Source: Proteinivorax hydrogeniformans (lineage in GTDB: Bacteria > Bacillota > Proteinivoracia > Proteinivoracales > Proteinivoracaceae). From it: 64,000 nt of DNA. The stretch is taken from NCBI RefSeq assembly GCF_040515995.1, contig NZ_CP159485.1, forward strand, positions 868,001 through 932,000, read 5' to 3'. The notes below the pieces were generated by a model. It did not search any database. It was not told the DNA's origin and was given only the letters and a program-made list of their open reading frames with translations. The position numbers were made by a program, and so were the translations under genes. Shown here piece after piece: positions 1 to 6,889 of this stretch; within the stretch, counting starts at the first letter, position 1; every line of letters begins with the position of its first letter.

Positions 1-155
1 AAATGGGTGGAGAAATAGTTACTTTAGGCTCAGACTCACATACAAAAGACACCTTATGTCACAACTTCAGTCTTGCTAAAAAGTGCATGGAAGATGCAGG
101 CTTAAAGTATATTGCTAGGTTTAAAAAAATGAAGCCTTACTTTGTGAAAATTTAA
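1..155 (+). CDS. Histidinol-phosphatase, PHP family (C-terminal fragment)
   Basis: This is the last ~50 codons of a gene that starts before the window. The reading frame ends at a TAA at 153-155. The visible part has LGSDSH, which matches the GSDAH metal-site motif near the C-terminus of HisK-type PHP histidinol phosphatases, followed by a region ending in KPYFVKI that resembles the family's usual terminal strand. Members hydrolyse histidinol phosphate to histidinol in histidine synthesis. Some PHP relatives act on other phosphoesters, and only the tail is visible, so the substrate is inferred from similarity. The next gene begins 12 bp downstream, so the two may be cotranscribed. Confidence 0.7.
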   Translation, partial: MGGEIVTLGSDSHTKDTLCHNFSLAKKCMEDAGLKYIARFKKMKPYFVKI

Positions 156-167
156 CGGGGGAACTAT

Positions 168-920
168 ATGGAAAAAATAAAACTTGCTTTACTAGGAATT
201 CCTTTAGGAATTTCGCTGGTTTTGCCAGGGCTAAGCTTTGGAACGGTAGCATTACTTCTAAAAGTTTATGATAGGATATTAGCAGCCATAAAAAACTTTA
301 ATCTTAGGTTTTTATGGCCTATTGGAGTTGGAGTAGCTGGAGGTATATTAGCTTCTAGCCACCTGATTGCGTTTATTTTGGCAAACTACCATAATTTAAC
401 CTATGCATTCTTGATGGGTTTAATATTGGTTTCTGTTAGAGTTACTTTAAATGAAGTGGAAAAGTTCGCCAAAGTAGATAGCCTTTTTGTAATTATAGGT
501 TTTTTTATTGCATATTACTTTGGCAAAGAAAGCTTAGAACATGGCATGTTGATTTATCTACCTATTTCTATATCCCTTGTGATTAGTGGAATCCTAAGTA
601 GTAGCGCCATGATTCTGCCGGGAATTAGCGGAGCTACCATGTTAATTATGTTAGGAATATATGATGATGTATTAAAAGCAGTAAATACTTTTGATGTTAG
701 ACTACTATTCTTTTTTGCTATAGGTGTAGGATTAGGACTAATTTTATTTAGCTGGTTACTTACCTATTTGTTAAAAAGCTATAGATCAAGGGTGATGTTA
801 TTTTTATCTGGGCTGATAGTAGGTTCTGCGACAATGGTTGTACCCACATCTATAGGTGTTGGAGAGGTTATATTATTCTGCATAGGTGGAGCTTTGGCAT
901 ACATCGGTACAAACAGATAA
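168..920 (+). CDS. DUF368 (PopT-type) membrane protein
   Basis: This 250-aa polytopic membrane protein belongs to DUF368. It shows the family's internal duplication: VLPGLSFGT (Pro20) in the first half and ILPGISGAT (Pro151) in the second, each at the end of a hydrophobic segment and each followed by a (V/I)YD sequence. DUF368/PopT proteins have been reported as undecaprenyl-phosphate translocases that recycle the C55 lipid carrier across the cytoplasmic membrane. The same role here is inference. In many relatives the first motif is PGVSGGT, so the first-half PGLSFGT is a slight deviation. The ATG start has a GGGGGA Shine-Dalgarno just upstream. About eight hydrophobic segments fill nearly the whole length. 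Confidence 0.85.
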   Translation: MEKIKLALLGIPLGISLVLPGLSFGTVALLLKVYDRILAAIKNFNLRFLWPIGVGVAGGILASSHLIAFILANYHNLTYAFLMGLILVSVRVTLNEVEKFAKVDSLFVIIGFFIAYYFGKESLEHGMLIYLPISISLVISGILSSSAMILPGISGATMLIMLGIYDDVLKAVNTFDVRLLFFFAIGVGLGLILFSWLLTYLLKSYRSRVMLFLSGLIVGSATMVVPTSIGVGEVILFCIGGALAYIGTNR

Positions 921-1251
921 AACAATTCGTGTAATATTTTTGTAAAAATTATCATATAATATTAACGAGCTACTCAAGTGTGAAAAACGCTAGTATATAG
1001 GCGTTTATGCGAGAATGCAGAAGATGGTTAGTGTAACATTTGTAATTTTGTTAAAAAAATATTAATAATTTTGTTACAAAAAAGAAGGAATTTTACAACA
1101 AGCGTAGAAAAGTATATATAGCAGAACAGTACAAGTAAAAAATATTTATTATTGTTATTAACTTTGGCTCGGTGCTAGGCCTTGCCAAATATGACTCCCT
1201 ATAGTTTTTGCCCTTCTTGGATAATCTGGCCCCAAGGAGGGCAAAAATAAT

Positions 1252-1380
1252 TTCAGAGGGCTTTAAAGCGCTCATCTTCTTCGTTGCTAAAATAATTCCA
1301 ACTCCTCATGTATCAGCCCATACACTCCGGGGTTGGAATTACTTTGCGCCTCGAATCTGAGCACTTTAAAGCCCTCTGAA
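1252..1380. repeat. MITE-like hairpin element with 23-bp terminal inverted repeats
   Basis: The ends at 1252-1274 and 1358-1380 are inverted copies of each other over 23 bp with one mismatch; the core is AGAGGGCTTTAAAG. Nested inside, AATTCCAAC (1294-1302) pairs with GTTGGAATT (1332-1340). The whole 129-bp unit could therefore fold into a long hairpin. It encodes no protein. Related ends occur at 3709-3760 and 52501-52700. I call it MITE-like because it is short, non-coding, inverted-repeat-bounded and multi-copy. No target-site duplication or parent transposase was identified. Confidence 0.7.
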
Positions 1381-1590
1381 CCATCTTGGGTCAATTGAGC
1401 GCCCATCTTCTTCGTTGCTAAAGAAATTCCCACTCCTCATGTATCAGCCCATACATTCCGGGGTTGGAATTACTTTGCGCCTCGAATCTGAGCACTTTAA
1501 AGCCCTCTGAACCATCTTGGGTCAATTGTGCGCCCATCTTCTTCGTTGCTAAAGAAATTCCAACTCCTCATGTATCACAACATACACCCT
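1273..1590. repeat. 131-bp tandem repeat, about 2.4 copies
   Basis: The marker CATCTTCTTCGTTGCTAA begins at 1273, 1404 and 1535, an exact 131-bp period. Copies one and two are nearly identical, including the right-hand inverted-repeat end (1358-1380 and 1489-1511). The third stops within its first half, around 1585. Only the first copy has the complete left inverted repeat. This suggests the array grew by tandem duplication of an inserted element. Confidence 0.85.
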
Positions 1591-1623
1591 TACACTCCCC
1601 TTGACAAGTCAACTTTCTTTTAG

Positions 1624-1651
1624 TTGAAACAGGACTTTTATTGTTTATACA
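1624..1651 (+). promoter_or_regulatory. Possible sigma-A promoter for the 153-aa membrane protein
   Basis: TTGAAA (1624-1629) and TATACA (1646-1651) are separated by 16 bp. The start codon at 1703 would lie about 45 bp downstream of transcription start. The hexamers are reasonable but the spacer is one base short of ideal, so this is tentative. Confidence 0.4.
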
Positions 1652-1702
1652 GAAATAAATACTAGAGTACATATTATAAACTAACATTAAAGGGGGGATT
1701 AG

Positions 1703-2164
1703 TTGGGGGACATTTTAATCTTGTTTGGTTTTATTTTGTTTGGAGCTGTAGTTATCGGGGTTTTGATTTATTTTTATGTTAGAAGCCTTTTTAATTTGGA
1801 AGAAAGCGATGAAGAAAATTCCTGGTTTACAGTAAAAGTGGATGTTGTGGATGGGAAACAGAAGAATTATAGAAAGATACAATTTCTAATTATAGCATTA
1901 TCGCTGCTACTTATAGTAAGGGTAGGAGGGATGTTGCAAATACAGGATTATCCCTTTTTACAATTAAATAGCATTGTAGCTGTAATACTTTATTCTTTAC
2001 TAGTTGGGTTAATAAGTAACATTATTAAAATAGTAGCCTGGAAAAAAGAAACAGTGCAAGTAGAAGAAAGTGAGCTGAAAAAGCTGATGCCTCTAACGTT
2101 TATTTATGCAGCTTTGTTGATAACTGTAATAGGAGGAGCATATTATATCATAACTATCAGGTAA
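1703..2164 (+). CDS. Hypothetical four-helix membrane protein
   Basis: I do not recognise this 153-aa protein. It begins with TTG behind a strong AGGGGGGA ribosome site at 1691-1698. Four hydrophobic stretches are visible (about residues 3-28, 52-72, 80-107 and 128-151), with a charged acidic loop (LEESDEENS) after the first and a Lys/Glu-rich segment before the last. No catalytic motif or signal peptide cleavage site is evident. It stands alone between a repeat array and a terminator, so the context gives no functional hint. The good ribosome site, terminator and even coding composition support it being a real gene. Confidence 0.7.
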   Translation: MGDILILFGFILFGAVVIGVLIYFYVRSLFNLEESDEENSWFTVKVDVVDGKQKNYRKIQFLIIALSLLLIVRVGGMLQIQDYPFLQLNSIVAVILYSLLVGLISNIIKIVAWKKETVQVEESELKKLMPLTFIYAALLITVIGGAYYIITIR

Positions 2165-2175
2165 CCACTTATAAT

Positions 2176-2219
2176 AAAAGCCTATAAGAAGCCAAAATTG
2201 CCTTCTTATAGGCTTTTTT
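2176..2219. terminator. Bidirectional rho-independent terminator
   Basis: A 16-bp stem (AAAAGCCTATAAGAAG with its complement) closes a 10-nt loop and has A and T runs on its two flanks. It separates the converging genes at 1703-2164 (+) and 2223-2426 (-). Confidence 0.9.
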
Positions 2220-2222
2220 GCA

Positions 2223-2426
2223 TTATACCTTAGCCTTAGCCTTATCTATCTCTTCCTGCTCTACTGGATACTGATCTGATAACCATCCTATCATTTGCGA
2301 AACTTGTTCTTTGCCAGTTAAGTCTACAAACTCGGGGCTACTGTTTGCTAAAGTTTCCGCTGCCTCTTGCCACTCTTTCTTATCCCAAAATAAGTATTTA
2401 GGAGATTTGAATGTTCGTTTAGTCAA
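2223..2426 (-). CDS. Small hypothetical protein (67 aa)
   Basis: I do not recognise this 67-aa soluble, charged protein. The start is TTG with a strong GAGGAGGAAT ribosome site directly upstream on the minus strand, which is the main support for the gene. The N-terminus is basic (TKRTFKSPKY) and includes LFWDKKEWQEAA; the C-terminus is rich in Glu and Lys. No Cys, metal site or DNA-binding motif is obvious. It is monocistronic, diverging from the RNA methyltransferase gene and sharing a terminator with the membrane-protein gene on the other side. Confidence 0.65.
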   Translation of the reverse strand: MTKRTFKSPKYLFWDKKEWQEAAETLANSSPEFVDLTGKEQVSQMIGWLSDQYPVEQEEIDKAKAKV

Positions 2427-2575
2427 TATAATTCCTCCTCACATATAATTGAAAATCTATACTTATATTTAGCATCCTTTGGAAAAAATATTTAATAAAT
2501 CACTGTATTTATTTGCCTTAAGGCTAAACAAAAGGTAAACTATCACTATAGTAATTTATAAACAGTAGGAGTGAG

Positions 2576-3709
2576 ATGATGAAAATTGAACTAATAGCTA
2601 CCTCTACCTTTGGGCTAGAGTCTATAGTAGCTGATGAAGTTGAAGATTTAGGGTACAAAAAGTTGAGTGTTGAAAATGGTAAAGTTACCTTTTTAGGTGA
2701 TGAAAAAGCCATCTGTCGCTCTAATTTATGGCTTAGAGTCGCAGACAGAGTAAAGATAAAAATGGGTGAGTTTAAAGCGACTACTTTTGAAGAACTTTTC
2801 GAACAAACAAAAGCGCTACCTTGGGAGTGGTGGATAACCCAAGATGCCAAGTTCCCAGTAGAAGGAAAATCAATTAAGTCTAAGCTGTATAGCGTTTCTG
2901 ACTGTCAAGCAATTGTAAAAAAAGCTGTAGTAGATAGACTAAAAGATACATATGGAGATCAGTGGTTTTCTGAAGAAGGCCCCACATATAAGATAGAAGT
3001 CTCGATACTTAAAGATACCGTAACCTTAAGTATCGACACAACAGGACCGGGACTACATAAGAGAGGTTACCGGACAGACCAAGGCAAAGCTCCCATAAAA
3101 GAAACATTAGCAGCTGCCATGCTAAAACTGGCAAAGTACAATTCTGACAGAACTTTAATAGATCCTTTCTGTGGTAGCGGAACAATTTGTATAGAAGCAG
3201 CCATGATAGGTCAAAACATAGCACCAGGCATGAACAGAGAATTTGTATCTGAAAGCTGGGAAAACATATCTAAAAAGAGCTGGAAGGAAGCGAGAAAAGA
3301 GACCCATGACGTGGCAGAATATGACAAGGAGCTATCGATACAAGGCTATGATATCGATGGCAGGGTTACAAAAATCGCCCAGCAGCACATAAGTGAAGCG
3401 ATGCTAGATGATGTAATCCATATTCAAAAAAGAGACGTAAAAGATTTAAGTTCAAAAGATAAGTATGGAATGATAGTTACAAACCCACCTTATGGTGAAA
3501 GAATAGGTGAAAAAGAACAGGTGGAAGAGCTTTATAGAACTATGGGAGATGTCTTTTCAAAGTTAGACACATGGTCCTTCTATGTGCTAACTTCAAATAG
3601 AGAGTTTGAAGAGCTATTTGGAAAAGAAGCCACAAAAAGAAGAAAGCTATATAATGGGAGGATTGCATGTCAGTATTACCAATATTACGGACCAAAACCA
3701 GGCAAGTAA
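2576..3709 (+). CDS. THUMP-domain class I rRNA guanine-N2 methyltransferase (YpsC/RlmL type)
   Basis: This 377-aa protein has the YpsC/RlmL layout. An N-terminal ferredoxin-like and THUMP RNA-binding region (about residues 1-155) precedes a Rossmann methyltransferase domain with the SAM motif DPFCGSGT (from residue 196) and the catalytic NPPYGER motif (from about residue 303) of N2-guanine methyltransferases. Family members modify a guanine in 23S rRNA using SAM. The exact nucleotide is inferred. The length suits the stand-alone Firmicutes form rather than the RlmKL fusion of E. coli. Start: ATGATG behind AGGAGTGAG; either ATG is possible. A partial hairpin repeat begins right after the stop codon. 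Confidence 0.9.
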   Translation: MMKIELIATSTFGLESIVADEVEDLGYKKLSVENGKVTFLGDEKAICRSNLWLRVADRVKIKMGEFKATTFEELFEQTKALPWEWWITQDAKFPVEGKSIKSKLYSVSDCQAIVKKAVVDRLKDTYGDQWFSEEGPTYKIEVSILKDTVTLSIDTTGPGLHKRGYRTDQGKAPIKETLAAAMLKLAKYNSDRTLIDPFCGSGTICIEAAMIGQNIAPGMNREFVSESWENISKKSWKEARKETHDVAEYDKELSIQGYDIDGRVTKIAQQHISEAMLDDVIHIQKRDVKDLSSKDKYGMIVTNPPYGERIGEKEQVEELYRTMGDVFSKLDTWSFYVLTSNREFEELFGKEATKRRKLYNGRIACQYYQYYGPKPGK

Positions 3710-3760
3710 GGCTACTTAAAAGCACCCATCTTCTTTGTAGCAAAAGAAATCCCAGACTCC
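3709..3760. repeat. Left-end fragment of the hairpin element
   Basis: Starting at the stop codon of the methyltransferase gene, the sequence reads GGCTACTTAAAAGCACCCAT and then a near copy of the CATCTTCTTCGTTGCTAAAG marker seen at 1404 and 1535. No right end is found, so this is a truncated or decayed copy. Confidence 0.6.
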
Positions 3761-3874
3761 TAACCTCCACTTCTGACTTCCTATACTATTAATATAATAT
3801 ATTAACTAACTATACTATTAGGTAGGGAGTTTCTGCTTTAGTATTTTGAAAACCTTAAAAGGAGGATAAACCTT

Positions 3875-4024
3875 ATGGAGTTGTTTTTTATAGTGGGTTT
3901 TGTTGGTCTTATCATTTGGGGTATCTATGAAACCAAGAAAAAGTATGGCTTAAAAGAAAAGGAACTGGAACTAGAAAGGGAAAAGATAGCCTTAGAAAGC
4001 AAGAAAATTGACTTAAAAGAGTAG
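3875..4024 (+). CDS. Small single-pass membrane protein (49 aa)
   Basis: This short gene reads MELFFIVGFVGLIIWGIYE and then a strongly charged helix of alternating Lys, Glu and Leu to the end. An AAAGGAGGATAA ribosome site sits seven bases before the ATG. The layout is one N-terminal transmembrane segment (about residues 3-18) with a cytoplasmic amphipathic or coiled-coil tail (20-49). Similar tiny membrane-anchored proteins are common in Firmicutes, usually without known function. The TAG stop lies inside a perfect palindrome that acts as its terminator. I assign no function. Confidence 0.65.
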   Translation: MELFFIVGFVGLIIWGIYETKKKYGLKEKELELEREKIALESKKIDLKE

Positions 4025-4076
4025 CAACAAAAGAAATCTCGCAGCTAATTAGCTGCGAGATTTCTTTTGTTGCTAC
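4021..4076. terminator. 56-bp perfect palindrome, bidirectional terminator
   Basis: Positions 4021-4046 and 4051-4076 are exact complements around AATT, itself self-complementary, giving an unbroken 56-bp palindrome. It spans the stop codon of the 49-aa gene and faces the 3' end of the cotF-like gene on the other strand. T-rich segments within the arms fit termination in both directions, but the arms are much longer than usual. Confidence 0.8.
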
Positions 4077-4104
4077 TTTACCTCTAACTTAAAACTCTCA
4101 CTAC

Positions 4105-4662
4105 TCAATTATAAAGCCCTTTTTCGCTCATGTAGTTATAAATTTCTTCTCCATGTTGTTGCTCTTCTTGTTGTATATGCTGTAAAACCTGTCTTACTTG
4201 GCTATTGCTCATTTCAAATACTGCCGTATCATAGTAGCTTGATACATACTTTTCTGTCATCAACATATCTTCAAGCAAGGATGAATCGGGATTGTTTTGT
4301 TGCTGGCTTTGACTGCTTTGCTGCGAGCCTTGACTACCTTGCTGTTGGGACATTTGACCACTTTGATTTTGTTGTCCCTGCATACCTTGCCCCTGTCCTT
4401 GTGATTGGCCCTGTTGCCCACTACCTTGTTGAGATTGCCCTTGTTGTCCACCGCCTTGTGCATTTTGAGGGATTTGTCCTTGTAGAAGCGTTTGCACACT
4501 ATCATAATGTTGTTGTTCCTTCTGAGCCAAACTTTGGAACAGTTGGGCAAGTTGAGGATCTTGTGCTTTTTGAGCATAGTTTGTGTATTTTTCTATACAC
4601 AGTTCTTCATGTTGTGATAGCTCATTTAGTAAGCTTTCCTCTTTCTGACTTAAAGTGATCAT
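4105..4662 (-). CDS. CotF-like spore coat protein with Gln-rich insert
   Basis: This 185-aa protein has two helical pieces of a CotF/ferritin-like fold. Residues 1-62 include NELSQHEELCIEKYTNYAQK, and residues ~131-185 include TEKYVSSYYDTAVFEMSN and QEEQQHGEEIYNYMSEKG. Between them lies ~65 residues made almost only of Gln, Gly and Ser (with Asn and Met). CotF proteins are made in the mother cell and placed in the spore coat. The typical family sequence has the two helical halves joined closely, so the low-complexity linker is unusual and may help cross-linking or assembly. The ATG has an AAGGAGGT site upstream. No sporulation-sigma promoter was confidently placed. Confidence 0.75.
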   Translation of the reverse strand: MITLSQKEESLLNELSQHEELCIEKYTNYAQKAQDPQLAQLFQSLAQKEQQHYDSVQTLLQGQIPQNAQGGGQQGQSQQGSGQQGQSQGQGQGMQGQQNQSGQMSQQQGSQGSQQSSQSQQQNNPDSSLLEDMLMTEKYVSSYYDTAVFEMSNSQVRQVLQHIQQEEQQHGEEIYNYMSEKGLYN

Positions 4663-4721
4663 AATAAAAAACCTCCTTGTTTTTTATTAGTATTTAAGGA
4701 GGAAGTTAAATTTATGCAAAC

Positions 4722-4754
4722 AAAAAAACAGCTCCTTAGAAGGAACTGTTTTTT
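4722..4754 (-). terminator. Terminator of the cold-shock gene
   Basis: The stem is AAAAAACAG, a mismatch, then TCCTT around AGA, with a U-run in either direction. It lies 24 bp downstream of the csp stop codon on the minus strand. Confidence 0.75.
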
Positions 4755-4777
4755 AATTGTCTAATGTATTGAGTATC

Positions 4778-4978
4778 TTATAACTTGCTTACATTAGAAG
4801 CTTGAGGGCCACGGCTACCTTCGGTAATTTCGAAGCTAACTCTAGCGCCTTCTTCTAAGGTCTTGAAACCTTCTTCGTTGATTGCTGAGAAATGTACGAA
4901 CACATCGTCGCCACCCTCAATTGAAATAAAACCATAACCTTTTTCAGCGTTGAACCATTTAACTGTACCTTCTTGCAT
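4778..4978 (-). CDS. Cold-shock protein, CspA/CspB family
   Basis: This 66-aa single-domain OB-fold nucleic-acid chaperone carries RNP1 (KGYGFISI, residues 13-20) and RNP2 (VFVHF, residues 26-30), the aromatic motifs that stack on single-stranded RNA or DNA. The length is exactly typical. It is monocistronic, with a strong promoter at 5070-5098 and an ~85-nt leader, a layout shared with other csp genes, where the leader shapes temperature-dependent expression. Which csp paralogue it corresponds to cannot be told from sequence. Confidence 0.97.
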   Translation of the reverse strand: MQEGTVKWFNAEKGYGFISIEGGDDVFVHFSAINEEGFKTLEEGARVSFEITEGSRGPQASNVSKL

Positions 4979-5063
4979 GTATCAAAAACCTCCTAGAATC
5001 TAACCCATTATTAGGGTTTGGCTGAAAATATTTTACCTACGAGGCTCAGCCTCACCTCATATT
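4979..5063 (-). promoter_or_regulatory. Long 5' leader of the cold-shock mRNA
   Basis: From the predicted transcription start (~5063) to the ATG at 4978 there are about 85 untranslated nucleotides. They include a small palindrome GAGGCTCAGCCTC (5041-5053) and AACCC...GGGTT (5001-5018), each able to form a hairpin, and end in AGGAGGTTTTTG. By analogy with known csp leaders this may be a temperature-responsive structure. That is inference. Confidence 0.5.
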
Positions 5064-5069
5064 ATTTAT

Positions 5070-5098
5070 ATAGTACCATTTATCTTTTAAAAAGTCAA
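5070..5098 (-). promoter_or_regulatory. Sigma-A promoter of the cold-shock gene
   Basis: On the minus strand, TTGACT (5093-5098) and TACTAT (5070-5075) are separated by exactly 17 bp. A 12-bp inverted repeat, CTCTTTATAAAA (5100-5111) and its complement (5124-5135), lies just upstream. Confidence 0.8.
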
Positions 5099-5225
5099 AC
5101 TCTTTATAAAAAAAACTCTCTTATTTTATAAAGAGGAAAAACCACTCTCTTAAAAGAATTAAATAGTACTAGATATTATTTCCTAAATTAAAATTTTGAT
5201 TAAAAAATTATTTGAGGTGATAATA

Positions 5226-5768
5226 ATGTTAGAAAAAGATGGGGTTTTGGTAAGGTGTATTGAAGAAAATGATCTTAAACAGCTATATCAGTGGTTAAAT
5301 GTTCAAAAGTATCGAGGAACTTTTCAAAGCTTACAGCTAAATTCTATGGCTGGCCTGAGAAAACGGTTTGAAAGCGACGGATTTTTAGGAGCAAATAACT
5401 GGTTAATGATGGTGGAAAATAACAAGGCTTTAGTAGGACTTTTCTATGTTAATATAAAATATACTGGTAATGATGTTAAGGTTGCCAGTATAGGCTTAGT
5501 TATCTGTCAATCTAACCATAGATCAAAGGGGATAGGAAAAAAAGCAACAGAGCTAATTATAGACTATATATTTGGAAACTATTCAATACATCGTATTGAA
5601 GCTGATACTGATATAGAAAACCTTTCCGCTCAAAATGTTTTAAAGCGATGTGGTTTTAGTTATGAGGGAACTTTACGAGGTTATCGTTATCATAGTGGGA
5701 AATATGTAGATCATGTAATTTTTAGTATCTTAAAATCTGAATGGAAAAATAAAAAGGAGAATGTTTGA
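5226..5768 (+). CDS. GNAT-family N-acetyltransferase (RimJ/RimL-like)
   Basis: This 180-aa protein has a GNAT fold: the acetyl-CoA motif A, NHRSKGIGKKA, around the middle, then IHRIEADTD and the RimJ/RimL-type NVLKRCGFSYEGTLRGY. The start is set at the ATG at 5226 because GAGGTG lies six bases upstream; a TTG ten codons earlier lacks a ribosome site. Such enzymes acetylate amino groups of proteins, small molecules or antibiotics, and the substrate here is unknown. The stop codon overlaps the ATG of the murG-like gene (TGATG), so the two are translationally coupled. That suggests, but does not prove, a cell-wall-related substrate. Confidence 0.85.
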   Translation: MLEKDGVLVRCIEENDLKQLYQWLNVQKYRGTFQSLQLNSMAGLRKRFESDGFLGANNWLMMVENNKALVGLFYVNIKYTGNDVKVASIGLVICQSNHRSKGIGKKATELIIDYIFGNYSIHRIEADTDIENLSAQNVLKRCGFSYEGTLRGYRYHSGKYVDHVIFSILKSEWKNKKENV

Positions 5769-6838
5769 TGAAGAAAATTATTCTAACCGGCGGTGGAACG
5801 GCAGGACATGTCACCCCAAATATAGCTTTATTACCAAAGCTTAAAAAGCTAGGTTATGAGATTTATTATATCGGCAGTAAAAACGGAATAGAACGTCAAC
5901 TGATCGAAGAATTAAATATAAAATATTTTGCAATATCATCTGGAAAGCTGAGGAGATATTTCCACAAGGATAACTTTACTGATCCATTTAGAGTGCTAAG
6001 GGGTATGAGCCAGGCAGCATCAATTATCAAAAGAATAAAACCGGACATAATTTTTTCAAAAGGAGGGTTTGTAACAGTCCCTGTAATTATGGCAGCAAAA
6101 TTAAAAAAAGTTCCTACCATAATTCATGAATCTGATTACACACCGGGACTTGCAAATAAGATTGCTATACCATTTTGTAGTAAGGTGTGCGTAACTTTTC
6201 CAGAAACTTTAAATCACGTCCCCAAAGAAAAAGGTATATATACAGGCTCACCGATTAGAGAGGACATCCTTAACGGTGACAGCTCAGAAGGGTATAAAGA
6301 AACAGGTTTTTCAACCAACAAGCCAGTAATTATGGTAATGGGAGGAAGTCTAGGAGCTGCTAAAATAAACGAGCATATTAGAAATATACTGCCGAAGCTG
6401 CTAGACAATTTCAATGTTATCCATCTATGTGGCGAAGGAAAGGTGGAAGAAGGCTTGTTAAATAAAGTCGGGTATGTTCAATATCCTTATGTCAAAAATC
6501 AGCTCCCACACCTTCTTTCCATAACAGATGTAGTTATATCAAGGGCGGGAGCAAACTCCATCTTTGAGTTTTTAGCCTTAAAGAAACCAAATATCTTGAT
6601 ACCACTCTCCAAAGCTGCTAGTAGGGGAGATCAGATTTTAAACGCCGAATCCTTTTTAAAGCAAGGTTTTAGTGAAGTTATACATGAAGAAAGCCTTACA
6701 GATCAAATGTTATTAGAAAAAGTAGAAGATGTTTATAAAAATAGAGCAAGTTATATTGAAAAGATGGAAAAAGATAGCTCATCATTAGGACTTGATAAAA
6801 TAATCGAATTGATTGAAAAAAACCGTGGAAAAAAATAA
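5768..6838 (+). CDS. MurG-like glycosyltransferase (lipid II GlcNAc transferase family)
   Basis: This 356-aa protein is of MurG type, family GT28. It has the N-terminal glycine-rich loop GGGTAGHVTPN (residues 8-18), SKGGFVTVPV, HESDYTPGLANKI and the C-terminal donor-site regions GGSLGAAKIN and SRAGANSIFEFLALKKP. MurG adds GlcNAc from UDP-GlcNAc to lipid I on the inner face of the membrane. It sits outside a division/cell-wall (dcw) cluster, next to an acetyltransferase, so it is probably a second, specialised copy; classical MurG usually has HEQN where this has HESD. The ATG overlaps the upstream stop and has AAGGAG eight bases before it. A TTG one codon earlier is less likely. Confidence 0.85.
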   Translation: MKKIILTGGGTAGHVTPNIALLPKLKKLGYEIYYIGSKNGIERQLIEELNIKYFAISSGKLRRYFHKDNFTDPFRVLRGMSQAASIIKRIKPDIIFSKGGFVTVPVIMAAKLKKVPTIIHESDYTPGLANKIAIPFCSKVCVTFPETLNHVPKEKGIYTGSPIREDILNGDSSEGYKETGFSTNKPVIMVMGGSLGAAKINEHIRNILPKLLDNFNVIHLCGEGKVEEGLLNKVGYVQYPYVKNQLPHLLSITDVVISRAGANSIFEFLALKKPNILIPLSKAASRGDQILNAESFLKQGFSEVIHEESLTDQMLLEKVEDVYKNRASYIEKMEKDSSSLGLDKIIELIEKNRGKK

Positions 6839-6889
6839 AAAAGTTTACTATAATTTACTTTATAGCTAAAATACTAGGAGGTATTCAAT

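Larger units (their letters stand above)
921..1702. other. Gene-free stretch with hairpins and repeat elements
   Basis: No convincing gene lies in these 782 bases. The first part is very AT-rich, with a small inverted repeat (TGTAACA near 1032 and TGTTACA near 1072). At 1206-1246 an imperfect hairpin is built on TTTTGCCCT and AGGGCAAAA. From 1252 to about 1585 there are three tandem copies of a repeat whose first copy has terminal inverted repeats (annotated separately). The final ~120 bases carry the promoter and ribosome site of the next gene. Confidence 0.7.

Noticed and set aside
921-1100. A riboswitch or structured RNA in the AT-rich stretch after the DUF368 gene
   Set aside because: Small inverted repeats are present but no known aptamer consensus could be matched, and no gene follows closely.
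1093-1275. A 60-codon minus-strand frame
   Set aside because: It overlaps hairpins and the inverted-repeat element and has no ribosome site; the encoded peptide is unlike a real protein.
4239-4658. Long open frames on the opposite strand and other frame of the cotF-like gene
   Set aside because: They result from the Gln/Gly/Ser-rich repeats of the real gene, which has the ribosome site and homology.
6844-6872. Sigma-A promoter for pgi (TTTACT and TAAAAT, 17 bp)
   Set aside because: The predicted transcription start would fall inside or after the ribosome site of pgi, so it cannot serve that gene.
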